A stretch of DNA of 64,000 nucleotides from NCBI RefSeq assembly GCF_001886715.1, contig NZ_CP018082.1, positions 1,426,001-1,490,000 on the forward strand, written 5' to 3'. The position numbers and the translations under genes are program-made. Source of the stretch: Nocardia mangyaensis (GTDB lineage: Bacteria; Actinomycetota; Actinomycetes; Mycobacteriales; Mycobacteriaceae). Position 1 is the stretch's first letter. Each line of letters opens with the position of its first letter. Below, in pieces: positions 28,463 through 37,804 of the stretch. Below the pieces are notes generated by a model. That model made no database searches. It was not told where the DNA came from and worked only from the letters and a program-made list of their open reading frames with translations.

Positions 28463-29281
28463 ATGTCGAATTCTGTGACAGCACAGCATATTTCGGTACT
28501 CGGTCTCGGCGCGATGGGTGCCGCGCTGGCGCAGGCCCTGCTGGCGGGCGGTCATCAGCTCACGGTCTGGAACCGCACCCCGTCCCGCGCCGAGGCGCTG
28601 GTGTCCCAGGGCGCGCAGGTCGCCGCCACCTCGGCCGAGGCGCTGGCCGTCGCCGACCTGGTGATCCTGTGTCTGCTCGACGACGCGTCGGTGCGTGAGC
28701 ACCTCGAACCCGCCGCCGCGGCGCTGCGCGGGCGCACGGTGATCAACCTGACGACCGCCACGCCGGAACAGGCGCGTTCGCTCGGTCGCTGGGCCGCCGA
28801 ACACGAGGTGGCGCTGATGGACGGCGGCATCATGGCCGTGCCCTCGATGATCGGCGGACCGGCCGCGTTCGTGCTCTACAGTGGCGCCGCGGCGGAGTTC
28901 GAGCGCTTCCACGGGGTGCTGGAGCTGTTCGGCCGTGCGGAGTTCGTCGGCGAGGACTTCGGTGCCGCCGCGATGTACGACCTGGCCATCCTGGGCGGCA
29001 TGTACTCGATGTTCGCGGGCTTCCAGCAGGGCGCCAAGATGGTGCGCACCACCGGCGGCACCGCCGCCCACCTGGCCACCCTGATGGCCCCGTTCCTCCA
29101 GGCCATGACGACCATGTTCGCCCAGTATGCCCCCGGCATCGACGACCCGGAGAGCTACGTCCCGGAGCAGGACGCCGATTTCACCGCCGGTGCGATCGGC
29201 ACCATCGACAAGGCCGCTGTCGAATCCGGCACGGCCACCGAGCTCTTCGGCGTGCTCTTGCGCACCCTGCCGGGTATCTGA
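28463..29281 (+). CDS. NAD(P)-dependent oxidoreductase, imine-reductase/beta-hydroxyacid dehydrogenase-like
   Basis: The 272-residue protein has a Rossmann start ISVLGLGAMGAALAQALLAGGH, VWNRTPSRA for NADP binding, then NLTTATPEQA and DGGIMAVPSMIGGPAA, where 3-hydroxyisobutyrate dehydrogenases have a substrate loop. The C-terminal helical domain contains YDLAILGGMYSMFAGF, closer to imine reductases (no catalytic Lys seen). It should reduce an imine or ketone with NADPH. It is controlled by the divergent HxlR regulator. Confidence 0.8.
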   Translation: MSNSVTAQHISVLGLGAMGAALAQALLAGGHQLTVWNRTPSRAEALVSQGAQVAATSAEALAVADLVILCLLDDASVREHLEPAAAALRGRTVINLTTATPEQARSLGRWAAEHEVALMDGGIMAVPSMIGGPAAFVLYSGAAAEFERFHGVLELFGRAEFVGEDFGAAAMYDLAILGGMYSMFAGFQQGAKMVRTTGGTAAHLATLMAPFLQAMTTMFAQYAPGIDDPESYVPEQDADFTAGAIGTIDKAAVESGTATELFGVLLRTLPGI

Positions 29282-29387
29282 GCGTGCGGCCGGTGGAGTG
29301 GATTCCGTTCCGGCGCTGGCTGGTCGCGGCGCTGTCGATCCGATCGTGCGGTGGGGCGGGATCGGATCGACAGCGCCGGTGCGGGAC

Positions 29388-30104
29388 TCAGGCGTTGACG
29401 AGGGTAGCTGCGAGGAATTCGTCGACGAACCCCTCGGCCCTGGCGTCGAAGGCGGCGTAGTGGGCGACGCGGGCAGCGCCGCTGATCGCGTCGCCGATCA
29501 CGAGATTGCCTTCGTCGTCGAGGGTTTGCGGCGACTCCTCGGCATCGGGGAGCAGCCCGACCCGCGACTCGCTGAACCCGCAATAGGTGGCGATGCTGTC
29601 GTTGAGCTGGGCGTCCAGGAGTTGCTGCATGCCGGGCAGGATCGCGTCGTCGGCGGTCGCGCCCGCGAGACCGAGCCACAGGATTCGCTTGCCCGCGAGC
29701 CGGGGCTTGCTGCGGCCGTAGGCGAAGCCGTAGTTCCAGACGCTGTCGATCCAGCCCTTGAGGATCGCGGGCACGCTCTGCCAGTAGACCGGGAACACGA
29801 CAACGACGACGTCGGCGGCCAGCACCCGGCGCATGTGTGACTCGACCACGGGGGAGTACTGCTTCTCGCGGTCACCCCAGTCGGGCTGGTCGGCTTCGGT
29901 CATCCGCGGATCGAAGTTCTCGCGATGCAGATCCAGCAGATCGATCGCGTAGCCGGCGGCGGTGAGCCGGGCGACCGCGCGCTCGGCGATATGGGCCGAC
30001 AGTGAATCGGCCCGGTGGTGGGCGAGGACGACGAGCGCGGTGCGGGCGGTGTCGGATCCGGTGGCGTCGGCGGTGTGCGCGGCGATGTCGGCGGTCTGCG
30101 GCAC
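29388..30104 (-). CDS. NAD(P)H dehydrogenase (quinone)/flavodoxin-like oxidoreductase
   Basis: GTG 30104 with GGGAG seven bases upstream gives 238 residues. After a 20-residue leader the flavodoxin-like fold begins ALVVLAHHRADSLSAHI, then ADVVVVVFPVYWQSVPAILKGWIDSVW, the signature of MdaB/NQO1 family proteins, and YGRSKPRLAGKRILWLGLAG. It is an FMN or FAD reductase for quinones or electrophiles. It is divergent from the AraC gene, which may control it. Confidence 0.82.
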   Translation of the reverse strand: MPQTADIAAHTADATGSDTARTALVVLAHHRADSLSAHIAERAVARLTAAGYAIDLLDLHRENFDPRMTEADQPDWGDREKQYSPVVESHMRRVLAADVVVVVFPVYWQSVPAILKGWIDSVWNYGFAYGRSKPRLAGKRILWLGLAGATADDAILPGMQQLLDAQLNDSIATYCGFSESRVGLLPDAEESPQTLDDEGNLVIGDAISGAARVAHYAAFDARAEGFVDEFLAATLVNA

Positions 30105-30230
30105 GGTGGGCTCCCTGATTCGGTGCGTGATGCGGGCGGTGCGCCCTGCCCTTTCAGTGAACCGCGGATCGTGTGGACGATCTATGGATGATCATCTGCA
30201 ATGGATAGGAGTTCGTCTATTCTGGTTGTC
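30105..30230. promoter_or_regulatory. Divergent promoter region with palindrome GATGATCATC
   Basis: The 126-bp gap has a perfect 10-bp palindrome at 30187-30196. TATTCT at 30218-30223 is well placed as -10 for a leaderless araC-type mRNA starting at ATG 30231. GGATGATCATC with CAATGGATAGG may be an AraC half-site pair. Confidence 0.4.
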
Positions 30231-31178
30231 ATGGATCCGTTGAGTTCGTTGCTGAGTGGAATTCGCGCCGATCGGTCGGTTCTGGCGCACGCGGTGCTGC
30301 GCGCACCGTGGACCATCCACTTCGCCGACCGTGCCCCGCTGATCATGGTGACGGTGCTGCGTGGCGGCGGCACCGTCGTACTCCCCGACGGGTCGCGCAC
30401 CCGGCTGGTCGCCGGTGACACCGCCCTCGTGCAGGGTGGTGAGCCGTTCCAGCTGATCGACACCACCGGCCTCGACGACCGCCCGCGCACCGATTACGAG
30501 CTCTCCTGCTTCGTGCCGGACGGGTTCGGTCCCGCCGAGACTGCCTGCGCGACAACGGAACTGATCGAGCTCCTGCCCGAAACCGGTGCGTCGGAGGAGA
30601 CTTCGCTCATCGTCGGGGCCTATCGCGCCTCCGGTCGACGGCACGAGCGGCTGTTGCGCGCGCTCCCCCCGGTGCTGGTGGTCGGGGGCGACGCCGAGCT
30701 GTGCGCCTGGCTGGAGAAGGCCGCGACCGATGCCGCCCGGCACGGGGCGGGCTCGCAGGCGCTGATGGACCGTCTGCTGGACTGGGCGCTGGTCTGCAAT
30801 CTGCGTACCTGGCTCGCCGAGCAGCAGCACTGCGCGCCCGCGTGGTACCGCGGTATGGCCGATCCGGTGGTCGGCCCCGCGCTCGAAGCCATCCACGACC
30901 GGCCGTTCCACCGCTGGACGGTCGCGAGCCTGGCCACCGAGGCGGCGGTCTCCCGGGCCCTGTTCGCCAAGCGGTTCACCGAGGTGATGGGTGAGCCGCC
31001 GCTGGCCTATCTCACCGACTGGCGGATGGCCGAGGCCGAGGAACTGCTCGCCGATCCCGCGCGCAGCGTCGCCCAGGTGGCGACCACCGTCGGCTATTCC
31101 GACGCGTTCGGATTCAGTGCCGCGTTCAAGCGATCGCGAGGGAGCAGTCCCACGGAATTCCGGGCCGCGCTGGTCTAG
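30231..31178 (+). CDS. AraC-family regulator with N-terminal cupin
   Basis: ATG 30231 gives 315 residues; an in-frame ATG 30 bp earlier is possible. Residues about 1-170 are an AraC_binding cupin (GGGTVVLPDGSRTRLVAGD and TALVQGGEPFQL are visible). The C-terminal 100 residues hold two helix-turn-helices: WTVASLATEAAVSRALFAKRF, then ARSVAQVATTVGYSDAFGFSAAFKR. Regulators of this type respond to small organic ligands. The divergent quinone reductase is the likely target. Its end overlaps the next convergent gene by 4 bp. Confidence 0.87.
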   Translation: MDPLSSLLSGIRADRSVLAHAVLRAPWTIHFADRAPLIMVTVLRGGGTVVLPDGSRTRLVAGDTALVQGGEPFQLIDTTGLDDRPRTDYELSCFVPDGFGPAETACATTELIELLPETGASEETSLIVGAYRASGRRHERLLRALPPVLVVGGDAELCAWLEKAATDAARHGAGSQALMDRLLDWALVCNLRTWLAEQQHCAPAWYRGMADPVVGPALEAIHDRPFHRWTVASLATEAAVSRALFAKRFTEVMGEPPLAYLTDWRMAEAEELLADPARSVAQVATTVGYSDAFGFSAAFKRSRGSSPTEFRAALV

Positions 31179-31606
31179 GTCCTCGGGGTCAACAGCACGA
31201 GTGGAATCTCGCGGGTGGTCTTGGTCTGGTAGTCGCCGTACCCCTTGTACGCCGCGACCACGCGCGGCCACAGCTGCGCGCGTTCCTCAGGCGTGGCGAC
31301 GTGGGCCAGCATCGGCTTGCGCGGCCCCTGGGCCAGCGACACCTCGACCTCGGGGTTGTCGCGCAGGTTCAGAAACCAGGCCGGGTGGGTCGGGTCGCCG
31401 CCGCGGGAGGCCACGACCACGACGGTGTCGCCGTCGATGATCGGCGTGGTCAGCATGACCGGGCGCGGGGTGCCGGATTTGCGGCCGATGGTGGTGAGTT
31501 CGAGGGACGGCATACCGAAGATCTGGTTGCCGATCCGGCCGCCGGTGACCTTGAGCAGGGCACGGTGAACGCCGTTCATGGTCTTGAGCTGGAAGTCGGT
31601 GGGCAT
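31175..31606 (-). CDS. Deazaflavin (F420)-dependent nitroreductase-family protein
   Basis: The 143-residue protein matches the Ddn family. It has the helical start MNGVHRALLKVTGGRIG, then GMPSLELTTIGRKSGTPRPVMLTTPI, DGDTVVVVASRGGDP-HPAWFLNLRDNP and the closing LVLLTPR. This split-barrel binds F420 and reduces quinones or activated alkenes; it is typical of mycobacteria and Nocardia. It probably works in the cytoplasm or at the membrane face. Function within this cluster of redox genes is inferred. Confidence 0.88.
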   Translation of the reverse strand: MPTDFQLKTMNGVHRALLKVTGGRIGNQIFGMPSLELTTIGRKSGTPRPVMLTTPIIDGDTVVVVASRGGDPTHPAWFLNLRDNPEVEVSLAQGPRKPMLAHVATPEERAQLWPRVVAAYKGYGDYQTKTTREIPLVLLTPRT

Positions 31607-31644
31607 GTCCGCAATCTACCCCCGCGCGCCGTGGCGCGCCCTGG

Positions 31645-32121
31645 TCAGTCGAGGTACTCGGCGAGGCGGCCGAGGAAGGGCCGCTGTCCTTTGCTGAGCT
31701 TTTCCGAGGCCGTGGTCAGGTCGAACCAGGCGGCCCGGTCGATCTCGGGGAACTCGCGGAACCGTCCGGAGCGGGGCGGCCACTCCAGTTCGAAGGTGCT
31801 CGGCGCGATCTCGTCCGGATCCAGCTCGCCCTCGACCGCCCACACGATGACGGTCTTGCGCTTGCCGCCGCTGCCGTAGCGCACCTCGCCGAGGTCGACC
31901 CATGGGCCGTCCGGAACCGGTAGGCCGAGCTCCTCGGTGAACTCACGGCGAGCCGCCACACGCGGTAACTCCTCGCCGAGGGCGTACTCGCCCTTGGGAA
32001 TCGACCACGCCGAGACATCCTTCCTCGACCACAGCGGTCCGCCCATGTGCCCGAGCAACACTTCGATTCCGGCCTCGGTTCGGCGGTAGACCAGCACACC
32101 CGCGCTGTGCACGTCCGTCAC
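31645..32121 (-). CDS. Nudix hydrolase
   Basis: The 158-residue protein has a Nudix box G-E-Y-A-L-G-E-E-L-P-R-V-A-A-R-R-E-F-T-E-E-L-G-L near residues 44-67. The metal-binding REFTEELG is intact, but the segment before it is one residue longer than the consensus. The PKGEY lead and the DVHSAGVLVYRR start resemble proteins acting on NADH, Ap4A or NDP-sugars. There is no operon partner; the ECF gene stops 48 bp upstream. Confidence 0.85.
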   Translation of the reverse strand: MTDVHSAGVLVYRRTEAGIEVLLGHMGGPLWSRKDVSAWSIPKGEYALGEELPRVAARREFTEELGLPVPDGPWVDLGEVRYGSGGKRKTVIVWAVEGELDPDEIAPSTFELEWPPRSGRFREFPEIDRAAWFDLTTASEKLSKGQRPFLGRLAEYLD

Positions 32122-32169
32122 CGTCGTGAGTCTGCCATGCGGATGGTGGGAGGCCGAGGCGCGCAGCGA

Positions 32170-33423
32170 TCACTCGATCGAAGTCCGCGCGTCAACCTCG
32201 GACGAAGCCCCGGTGACCCCGTTCGTGCGCAACCGGGCCGCGCGCAGCAGCAGGTAGTCGCGTTCGGGAGTGCTCGCCGTCTGTGTGGCGGCCCGGCGGT
32301 ACTCGGCGAGGGCCGCGGCCTGGTCACCCGCCATCTCGTGCAGGTGCCCGCGGACCGCGGGCAGGCGATGTGAACGGGCGAGGGGTTCGGCGACGGTGTC
32401 GGTGAGGGCCAGACCGGCGGCGGAGCCGTGCACCATGGCGGTGGCGACCGCGCGGTTGAGGGTGACCATGGGATTCGGGCCGAGGCGTTCGATCATGGTG
32501 TAGAGCTGCAGGATTCGGGCCCAGTCGGTGTCGGAGACCCGGGCGGCGTCCGCGTGCAGTCCCGCGATCGCGGCCTGCAGCAGATACGGACCGGTGAGGC
32601 CGGCGGACATGGCCGCGGTGAGCAGGCGCAGGCCCTCGGTGATCTGGGTACGGTCCCAGCGCGACCGGTCCTGCTCGGTGAGCGGAACGAGTTCACCATG
32701 CGGGCCTGTCCGGGCGCCGCGGCGGGCATCGGTGAGCAACATCAGCGCGAGCAGGCCGCTCACCTCGGTGTTCTCGGGCAGCAGCGCCTGTAGGGCCCGA
32801 GTCAGCCGGATGGCCTCGGTGGACAGATCGGCCCGGCGCAGACCCGCACCGGAACTGCTGGTGTGGCCCTCGGTGAAGATCACGTACAGCACCCGCAGCA
32901 CCGCGCTCAGCCGGGCGGTGTCGGCAGCGCCGTCGGCGAACGGCTCGTTCATCTCCGCGAGCCGCTTCTTCGTGCGCGAAATACGCTGCGCCATGGTCGA
33001 TTCCGGGACCAGGAACGCGGCGGCGATCTCTTCGGTGCGCAGGCCACCGACCGCGCGCAGGGTCAGCGCGATCGCGCCAGTGGGCGGCAGGTCCGGATGG
33101 CAGCACAGGAAGTACAGGTCGAGAGTGTCGTCGCGATGCGCCGCCTCGACCGGCACCTCCCGCACGAACACCGCAGTCTCCCTGCGCCGTCGCGCGACCT
33201 CGGCGCGCACCGCGTCGGCCATCCGGCGCTGGGCCACCTGGATCAGCCAACCGCGGGGATTCGCGGGCGGCCCCTCGGTGTCCCACTGGGTCGCCGCCGC
33301 CAGCAGGGCATCCTGCACGGCGTCCTCGGCCAGGTCGAAATCACCGAACCGGCGGACCAGCACACCGAGGACCTGCGGCGCGAGCGCGCGCAGCAGGTCC
33401 TCGGTGTTCGGTGCCCGATTCAC
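32170..33423 (-). CDS. ECF42-type RNA polymerase sigma factor
   Basis: The 417-residue protein has a sigma-2 region (FGDFDLAEDAVQDALLAAATQW, near 26-47), a sigma-4 region (LRTEEIAAAFLVPESTMAQRISRTKKRL), and a long C-terminal helical extension of about 240 residues that resembles TPR repeats. It begins GHTSSSGAGLRRADLSTEAIRL. This extension and the neighbouring DGPF protein are the hallmarks of the ECF42 group. No anti-sigma factor is present, as usual for the group, and control is thought to pass through the extension. It overlaps the upstream DGPF gene by 4 bp. Confidence 0.88.
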   Translation of the reverse strand: MNRAPNTEDLLRALAPQVLGVLVRRFGDFDLAEDAVQDALLAAATQWDTEGPPANPRGWLIQVAQRRMADAVRAEVARRRRETAVFVREVPVEAAHRDDTLDLYFLCCHPDLPPTGAIALTLRAVGGLRTEEIAAAFLVPESTMAQRISRTKKRLAEMNEPFADGAADTARLSAVLRVLYVIFTEGHTSSSGAGLRRADLSTEAIRLTRALQALLPENTEVSGLLALMLLTDARRGARTGPHGELVPLTEQDRSRWDRTQITEGLRLLTAAMSAGLTGPYLLQAAIAGLHADAARVSDTDWARILQLYTMIERLGPNPMVTLNRAVATAMVHGSAAGLALTDTVAEPLARSHRLPAVRGHLHEMAGDQAAALAEYRRAATQTASTPERDYLLLRAARLRTNGVTGASSEVDARTSIE

Positions 33424-33818
33424 TCGGCGGCGGGCGCGCTCATGATCGGGCGCACCTCGATGTGCTCGCCGATCGGCTTGCCGCCGGGACCGGGCGCGGC
33501 CGAGGCCTGCGCGGCGATCTCCACAGCCCGTTCGGCGGAGTCGACATCGACGATCCAGTACCCGGCCAGGAATTCCTTGGTCTCGGGGAAGGGGCCGTCG
33601 GTCACCACCGGTGCCGACCGCCCGTCCCCGGACACGATCAGCGCCTGGTCCGGCCCGGCCAGCCCCTGGGCATCGACGAGTTCACCCGCGGCGGCGAGCT
33701 GCTCGCCGAGGGTCCGCTGGAAATCGATGTGGGCGGCGATGTCCTCGGGTGCCCATTCGTGCACCGGGGTGTCGCAGTAGGCGGCCTTGGCGTAGGTCTT
33801 GACCAGCATGTACTTCAT
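33420..33818 (-). CDS. YCII-domain DGPF protein, ECF42 partner
   Basis: The 132-residue protein opens MKYMLVKTY and contains the eponymous VVTDGPFPETKEFLAGYW. It has a ferredoxin-like YCII fold. DGPF genes are the conserved partners and targets of ECF42 sigma factors; their chemistry is unknown. The gene lies first in the operon, with its ATG at 33818 after the run GAGGAGACATCTC read on the minus strand. Confidence 0.87.
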   Translation of the reverse strand: MKYMLVKTYAKAAYCDTPVHEWAPEDIAAHIDFQRTLGEQLAAAGELVDAQGLAGPDQALIVSGDGRSAPVVTDGPFPETKEFLAGYWIVDVDSAERAVEIAAQASAAPGPGGKPIGEHIEVRPIMSAPAAE

Positions 33819-33914
33819 GAGATGTCTCCTCGATCCGGCGCGCCCCGATGGCGCGTTCGACAGATGGTCGGAGCCGGCCTCTCGCTTTCGACAGATCTCA
33901 TGATGTGAACTGGG

Positions 33915-35135
33915 TCACAGTTTCACGCTGGTATCCGCCAGCCGTTCGGGATCGACCGGTTCCCCGGCCAGGATCAGCTCCTTGATCCGGGTGGTCACGT
34001 CCCACACGTTGACGTTCATTCCCGCGCGCACCCGGTTCTGCGGATCCAGCCAGAAGGCCACGAACGCGTTGCCCGTCAGGTCGCCGCGCACCACCACCCG
34101 TACATCGTCATCGCGGCCGACATAGCCGGTGTACTCCATGCCGACGTCGTACTGATCGCTGAAGAAGTACGGAAGCCGTTCGTAGACAGCGGGTTTGCCG
34201 AGCATGGTCAGTGCCGCCACCGCGGGCTGGTTCAGCGCCGTCGCCCAGTGCTCGACCCGGACCCGCCGGTTCAGCACCGGATGCTGCTGCTCGGCGATGT
34301 CGCCGACGGCGACCACATTCGGATCGCTGGTCGCCAGTGCCGCGTCCACCAGCACGCCTCCGTCGACCGCCAGCCCGGCGGCCGCGGCCGCGTCGGTGTT
34401 GGGCTGTGCGCCCACCGCGATCAGCACCGCCTCGGCGGGCACGACGGTGCCGTCACCGAGTTGAACTCCGGTGGCGACGCCGTCGTCGGTGCGGATCAGT
34501 TCGACCTTGGTGTTCAGGCGCAGATCGACGCCGTGCAAGCGATGCACCTCGGCGTAGTACGCGCCCATCTCCGGCCCGAGCACGCCGACCAAGGGCAGCT
34601 CCGCCGCCTCGAGCACGGTGACCGCCACGTCCCTCGCCCTGGCCTGGGCGGCGACCTCGAGCCCGATCCAGCCCGCCCCGATGATCACCAGCTGCCGCCG
34701 GGACCGCAGCACCTCCGCGAGCACATCGGAATCGCCGATGGTGCGCAGCGTGTAGACGTTCGGCGCGTCGGCGCCCGGAATCGGCAGTGTCCGCGGGCGC
34801 GAGCCGGTGGCCAGCGCGAGTTTGTCGTAGGACAGGGTGGACCCGTCGGGCAGTGTCACCGTCCGCGCGGCCGGATCGAACGCCGTCGCCGTGGTCCCCA
34901 ACCGCAGGTCGATGTTGTGATCGCGGTACCAGGCGGCCTGGTCGACGGTGAAATCCGGCAGCTGCTGGGTGCCGGCCAGGTGCTGTTTGGACAGTGGCGG
35001 CCGCTCGTAGGGCAGCTCCTCCTCGGCGGCCAGCAGCGTGACGTGACCGTCGAAATCATTGGCCCGCAAGGCCTCGGCGAGCTTGGCACCCCCGAGACCA
35101 CCACCGATGACGACGAAATGCTGATTCGAGCTCAT
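33915..35135 (-). CDS. FAD-dependent pyridine-nucleotide reductase, ferredoxin/rubredoxin reductase type
   Basis: The 406-residue protein has the FAD-binding start [38 protein letters not shown]-binding [17 protein letters not shown], and [12 protein letters not shown]. The C-terminal reductase domain shows [10 protein letters not shown] and [16 protein letters not shown]. Such proteins pass electrons from NADH to a ferredoxin or rubredoxin that serves P450s and oxygenases; none is adjacent. It is divergent from the mycothiol reductase gene with 153 bp between starts. Confidence 0.88.
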   Translation of the reverse strand: MSSNQHFVVIGGGLGGAKLAEALRANDFDGHVTLLAAEEELPYERPPLSKQHLAGTQQLPDFTVDQAAWYRDHNIDLRLGTTATAFDPAARTVTLPDGSTLSYDKLALATGSRPRTLPIPGADAPNVYTLRTIGDSDVLAEVLRSRRQLVIIGAGWIGLEVAAQARARDVAVTVLEAAELPLVGVLGPEMGAYYAEVHRLHGVDLRLNTKVELIRTDDGVATGVQLGDGTVVPAEAVLIAVGAQPNTDAAAAAGLAVDGGVLVDAALATSDPNVVAVGDIAEQQHPVLNRRVRVEHWATALNQPAVAALTMLGKPAVYERLPYFFSDQYDVGMEYTGYVGRDDDVRVVVRGDLTGNAFVAFWLDPQNRVRAGMNVNVWDVTTRIKELILAGEPVDPERLADTSVKL

Positions 35136-35288
35136 GAACGGACCCCTTCTCGCGGACGACCCGGACTCCTCGCTGCCTCGAGCCTAGTGCGCCCGGCACC
35201 GGGGAGGGAACGATTCCGGCCCCGCCGGGGTTGCACCAACCGATGGGCCGTCCCCGGCCCCACCGACGCCGAACCGAGAGGAAGACCT

Positions 35289-35933
35289 GTGAGCGATCAG
35301 GCCACCAAGGATGTCGCCGATTTCTGGTTCGATCCGCTGTGCCCGTGGTGTTGGATCACCTCCCGCTGGATCCTGGAAGTGGAACAGGTGCGCGACATCG
35401 AGGTGCGCTTCCACGTGATGAGCCTGTCGGTGCTCAACGAGGACAAGGACGATCTGCCGGAGGGCTACGTCGAGCTGCTGGCCTCGGGCTGGGGCCCGGT
35501 CCGCGTCGCCATCGCCGCCGCGCAGAAGTACGGCGACGAGATCCTCGCGCCGCTCTACACCGCGCTGGGCAGCCGCATCCACGACCGCAAGGCAGAGTTC
35601 GAACGCGAGAGCACCCAGGAGACCCTGGTCGCCGTCGTGGCCGACGCCCTCGCCGAGCTGGACCTGCCCGCCGAGCTGGCCGAGGCCGCGACCAGCACCG
35701 ACTACGACGAGGCGCTGCGCGTGAGCCATCACGCGGGGATGGACAAGGTCGGCCCCGATGTCGGCACGCCGACCATCCACGTCAACGGTGTCGCCTTCTT
35801 CGGACCCGTGCTCTCGCGCATCCCGCGCGGCGAGGACGCGGGCCGGGTCTGGGACGGAGTGGTGGCGCTGGCCTCCTACCCGCACTTCTTCGAACTCAAG
35901 CGCACCCGCACCGAGGACCCGGCCTTCGACTGA
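35289..35933 (+). CDS. Mycothiol-dependent DsbA-like reductase (Rv2466c/Mrx2 family)
   Basis: GTG 35289, preceded by GAGGAAG, gives 214 residues with an active site CPWC near 18-21 in the run [20 protein letters not shown]. The rest is very close to mycobacterial Rv2466c, with [31 protein letters not shown] and [18 protein letters not shown]. That enzyme uses mycothiol to reduce oxidised proteins and activates some nitro-drugs. It is a cytosolic oxidative-stress protein and marks the organism as a mycothiol producer. The order to rpiB and nei2 matches Rv2466c-Rv2464c. A 17-bp repeat duplicates its 3' end. Confidence 0.93.
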   Translation: MSDQATKDVADFWFDPLCPWCWITSRWILEVEQVRDIEVRFHVMSLSVLNEDKDDLPEGYVELLASGWGPVRVAIAAAQKYGDEILAPLYTALGSRIHDRKAEFERESTQETLVAVVADALAELDLPAELAEAATSTDYDEALRVSHHAGMDKVGPDVGTPTIHVNGVAFFGPVLSRIPRGEDAGRVWDGVVALASYPHFFELKRTRTEDPAFD

Positions 35934-35960
35934 CAACAGACTTCTTCGACTGACAACAGA
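35924..35960. repeat. 17-bp tandem repeat duplicating the 3' end of the DsbA-like gene
   Basis: CTTCGACTGACAACAGA occurs at 35924-35940 and again at 35944-35960, 20 bp apart. The first copy includes the last codons and the TGA. The second copy lies between the stop and the terminator hairpin, as if by slippage. Confidence 0.85.
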
Positions 35961-35996
35961 CAAGGGGCGCTGGACCAACTGGTCCGGCGCCCCTTG
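35961..35996. terminator. Bidirectional terminator between the DsbA-like gene and the M48 gene
   Basis: CAAGGGGCGC-T-GGACC and GGTCC-G-GCGCCCCTTG pair around AACT with one G-U. It lies between convergent genes, 28 bp after one stop and 5 bp from the other. Confidence 0.75.
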
Positions 35997-36001
35997 TCCG
36001 G

Positions 36002-37276
36002 TCACACGGGTTTCGGCGGCAGCGCGCGCTGCCCTGTGTTCGGCGGATAGCCGCCGGGCGGTGGAATCGCGCCGGGCCGCGAGGCGCTCGGCCGCCAGAA
36101 CATCGGGCCCGGCCTGCTGCGGTCGCGCAGCGCCCACATCCGCCAGGTGAGCACCGGATGGCTGGACATGGCGTTGACCAGCCAGACGAAGCCGCCCTTC
36201 TCCAGCGCGGCCCGGTCGGCCATCTCGTCGAAGCCGACTTCGGAGTTGAGGTACTTGCCCGCGGCCAGGGTCGCCATCGCGCCGGGCGCGCCCTGATGCC
36301 GGTTGCAGAAGCCGTGATTGTCGGCGGTGTACTCCTGGGCGCGGATCAGCGAGGATCCCAGCACCGGTAGCCACGGGACGGCGAACATGCCGAGCTGGCG
36401 CCAATACGACACGTGACCGGCCGCGAGATGACCGACCTCGTGGCCGATGATGAAGGCCAGCGCGTCGGGATCGCGGGCGGCGCCGCCGATCTCGAACAGA
36501 TCGCTGTAGACCACGACGAATCGACGGAAGCCGTGCCCGGAGGCGAAGGCGTTGATCTGGCCGTTGCCGAGCACCACATACGCGTCGGGAACCTTGCGCA
36601 TTCCGAGCCGGGCGGCCGCCTCCTGCACCATCCGGTACCCCTCCGGGAACTGGGTGGGCGACATCTTCACCCCGTTGATCCGCTGGGTCGCGTAGTTCAG
36701 ACCACGACCGGCCCACAGCAGGATCGGCGCGAACAACAGCAGCAGCACGTACGGGCTGGTCAGCAGCGAACCCTCGGACACGGGCCGACCCTGGTCGTCG
36801 AGGACGGGTTCGGCCACGAGTTCGAGGAACAGGATCAGCAGCGCGATCAGATACGCGACCGAGGTCACCATGATGACCACCACGAGCAGCGGGATCTCCC
36901 AGGGATGCCGGGCGGGCATCCCATACGGCGACAACCCGCGCGGCTGATGCTGCGGCGGCACCGGCGGGCCGCCGGGTGGGTAGTAGCCGGGTGCGTACTG
37001 CCCTTGCGGGGCGGGCGCATAGCCGCCCTGCGGACCGGGGAACCGAGGCATCGGGGGATAGGTGCCGGTGTGCTGCTGGGTGGGGAAACCGCCGGTCGGC
37101 ACGCCCGGCTGGGTCCACGGCGAAGAGGCCGGATCGGCGGGCTGGGGGGAGGTCGGTGGCTGCGCGGCCGGGGTGTCGGTGTCCTTGCGCAGTGACGGTT
37201 CCGCGGCCGCGGCTCCGTCCGATCGCTCCGGCGGTGGACCTGCCGAATGCGGAGAAAGCGGTTCGTGCGGGTGCAT
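36002..37276 (-). CDS. Membrane M48 metalloprotease with proline-rich N-terminus
   Basis: The 424-residue protein has a disordered Pro/Gly/Tyr-rich region (about 1-120), two membrane helices (about 126-153 and 172-189) and an M48 catalytic domain with HEVGH at 279-283 and a downstream Glu (RAQEYTADNHG) as third zinc ligand. It resembles HtpX-type proteases, which clear damaged membrane proteins, but the N-terminal extension is longer. A second Pro-rich tail closes the protein. It is encoded divergently from rpiB with a 36-bp gap. Confidence 0.88.
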   Translation of the reverse strand: MHPHEPLSPHSAGPPPERSDGAAAAEPSLRKDTDTPAAQPPTSPQPADPASSPWTQPGVPTGGFPTQQHTGTYPPMPRFPGPQGGYAPAPQGQYAPGYYPPGGPPVPPQHQPRGLSPYGMPARHPWEIPLLVVVIMVTSVAYLIALLILFLELVAEPVLDDQGRPVSEGSLLTSPYVLLLLFAPILLWAGRGLNYATQRINGVKMSPTQFPEGYRMVQEAAARLGMRKVPDAYVVLGNGQINAFASGHGFRRFVVVYSDLFEIGGAARDPDALAFIIGHEVGHLAAGHVSYWRQLGMFAVPWLPVLGSSLIRAQEYTADNHGFCNRHQGAPGAMATLAAGKYLNSEVGFDEMADRAALEKGGFVWLVNAMSSHPVLTWRMWALRDRSRPGPMFWRPSASRPGAIPPPGGYPPNTGQRALPPKPV

Positions 37277-37312
37277 GACACGACTCTAAGCGGGCCTGAC
37301 ACAATCGCAGCC

Positions 37313-37804
37313 ATGCGCGTTTACCTGGGTGCCGACCATGCCGGTTTCGAACTGAAGAATCATGTCAAGGCTCACTTGCAGGAGGCTGGACACGAGGTCG
37401 TCGACTGTGGCGCTCTCGAATACGACGCGCTCGACGACTACCCCGCCTTCTGCATCGAGGCCGCGCGGCGCACCGTCGCCGACCCGGGCAGCCTGGGTCT
37501 GGTCTTCGGTGGCAGCGGCAACGGCGAGCAGATCGCCGCCAACAAGGTGCCCGGCGCGCGCTGCGCCCTGGCCTGGAGCGTCGAGACCGCCAAGCTGGCC
37601 CGCGAGCACAACAACGCCCAGCTGATCGGCATCGGCGGCCGCATGCACACCACCGAAGAGGCACTCGCCATCGTCGACGCCTTCCTCGCCCAGCCGTGGT
37701 CGGACGAGGCGCGCCACCAGCGTCGCATCGACATCCTCGCCGACTACGAGAAGTCCGGCGAAGCCCCCGCCGTGCCGCCTTACCGCGATTCCGCGGACAA
37801 GTAG
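37313..37804 (+). CDS. rpiB: Ribose-5-phosphate isomerase B
   Basis: The 163-residue protein starts MRVYLGADHAGFELK and has the GSGNGEQIAANK loop, with Cys replaced by Gly-Ser-Gly as in mycobacterial RpiB, and ALAWSVETAKLAREHNNAQ. It interconverts ribose-5-phosphate and ribulose-5-phosphate in the pentose-phosphate pathway. The orthologue is Rv2465c. No strong ribosome site precedes the ATG. Confidence 0.95.
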   Translation: MRVYLGADHAGFELKNHVKAHLQEAGHEVVDCGALEYDALDDYPAFCIEAARRTVADPGSLGLVFGGSGNGEQIAANKVPGARCALAWSVETAKLAREHNNAQLIGIGGRMHTTEEALAIVDAFLAQPWSDEARHQRRIDILADYEKSGEAPAVPPYRDSADK

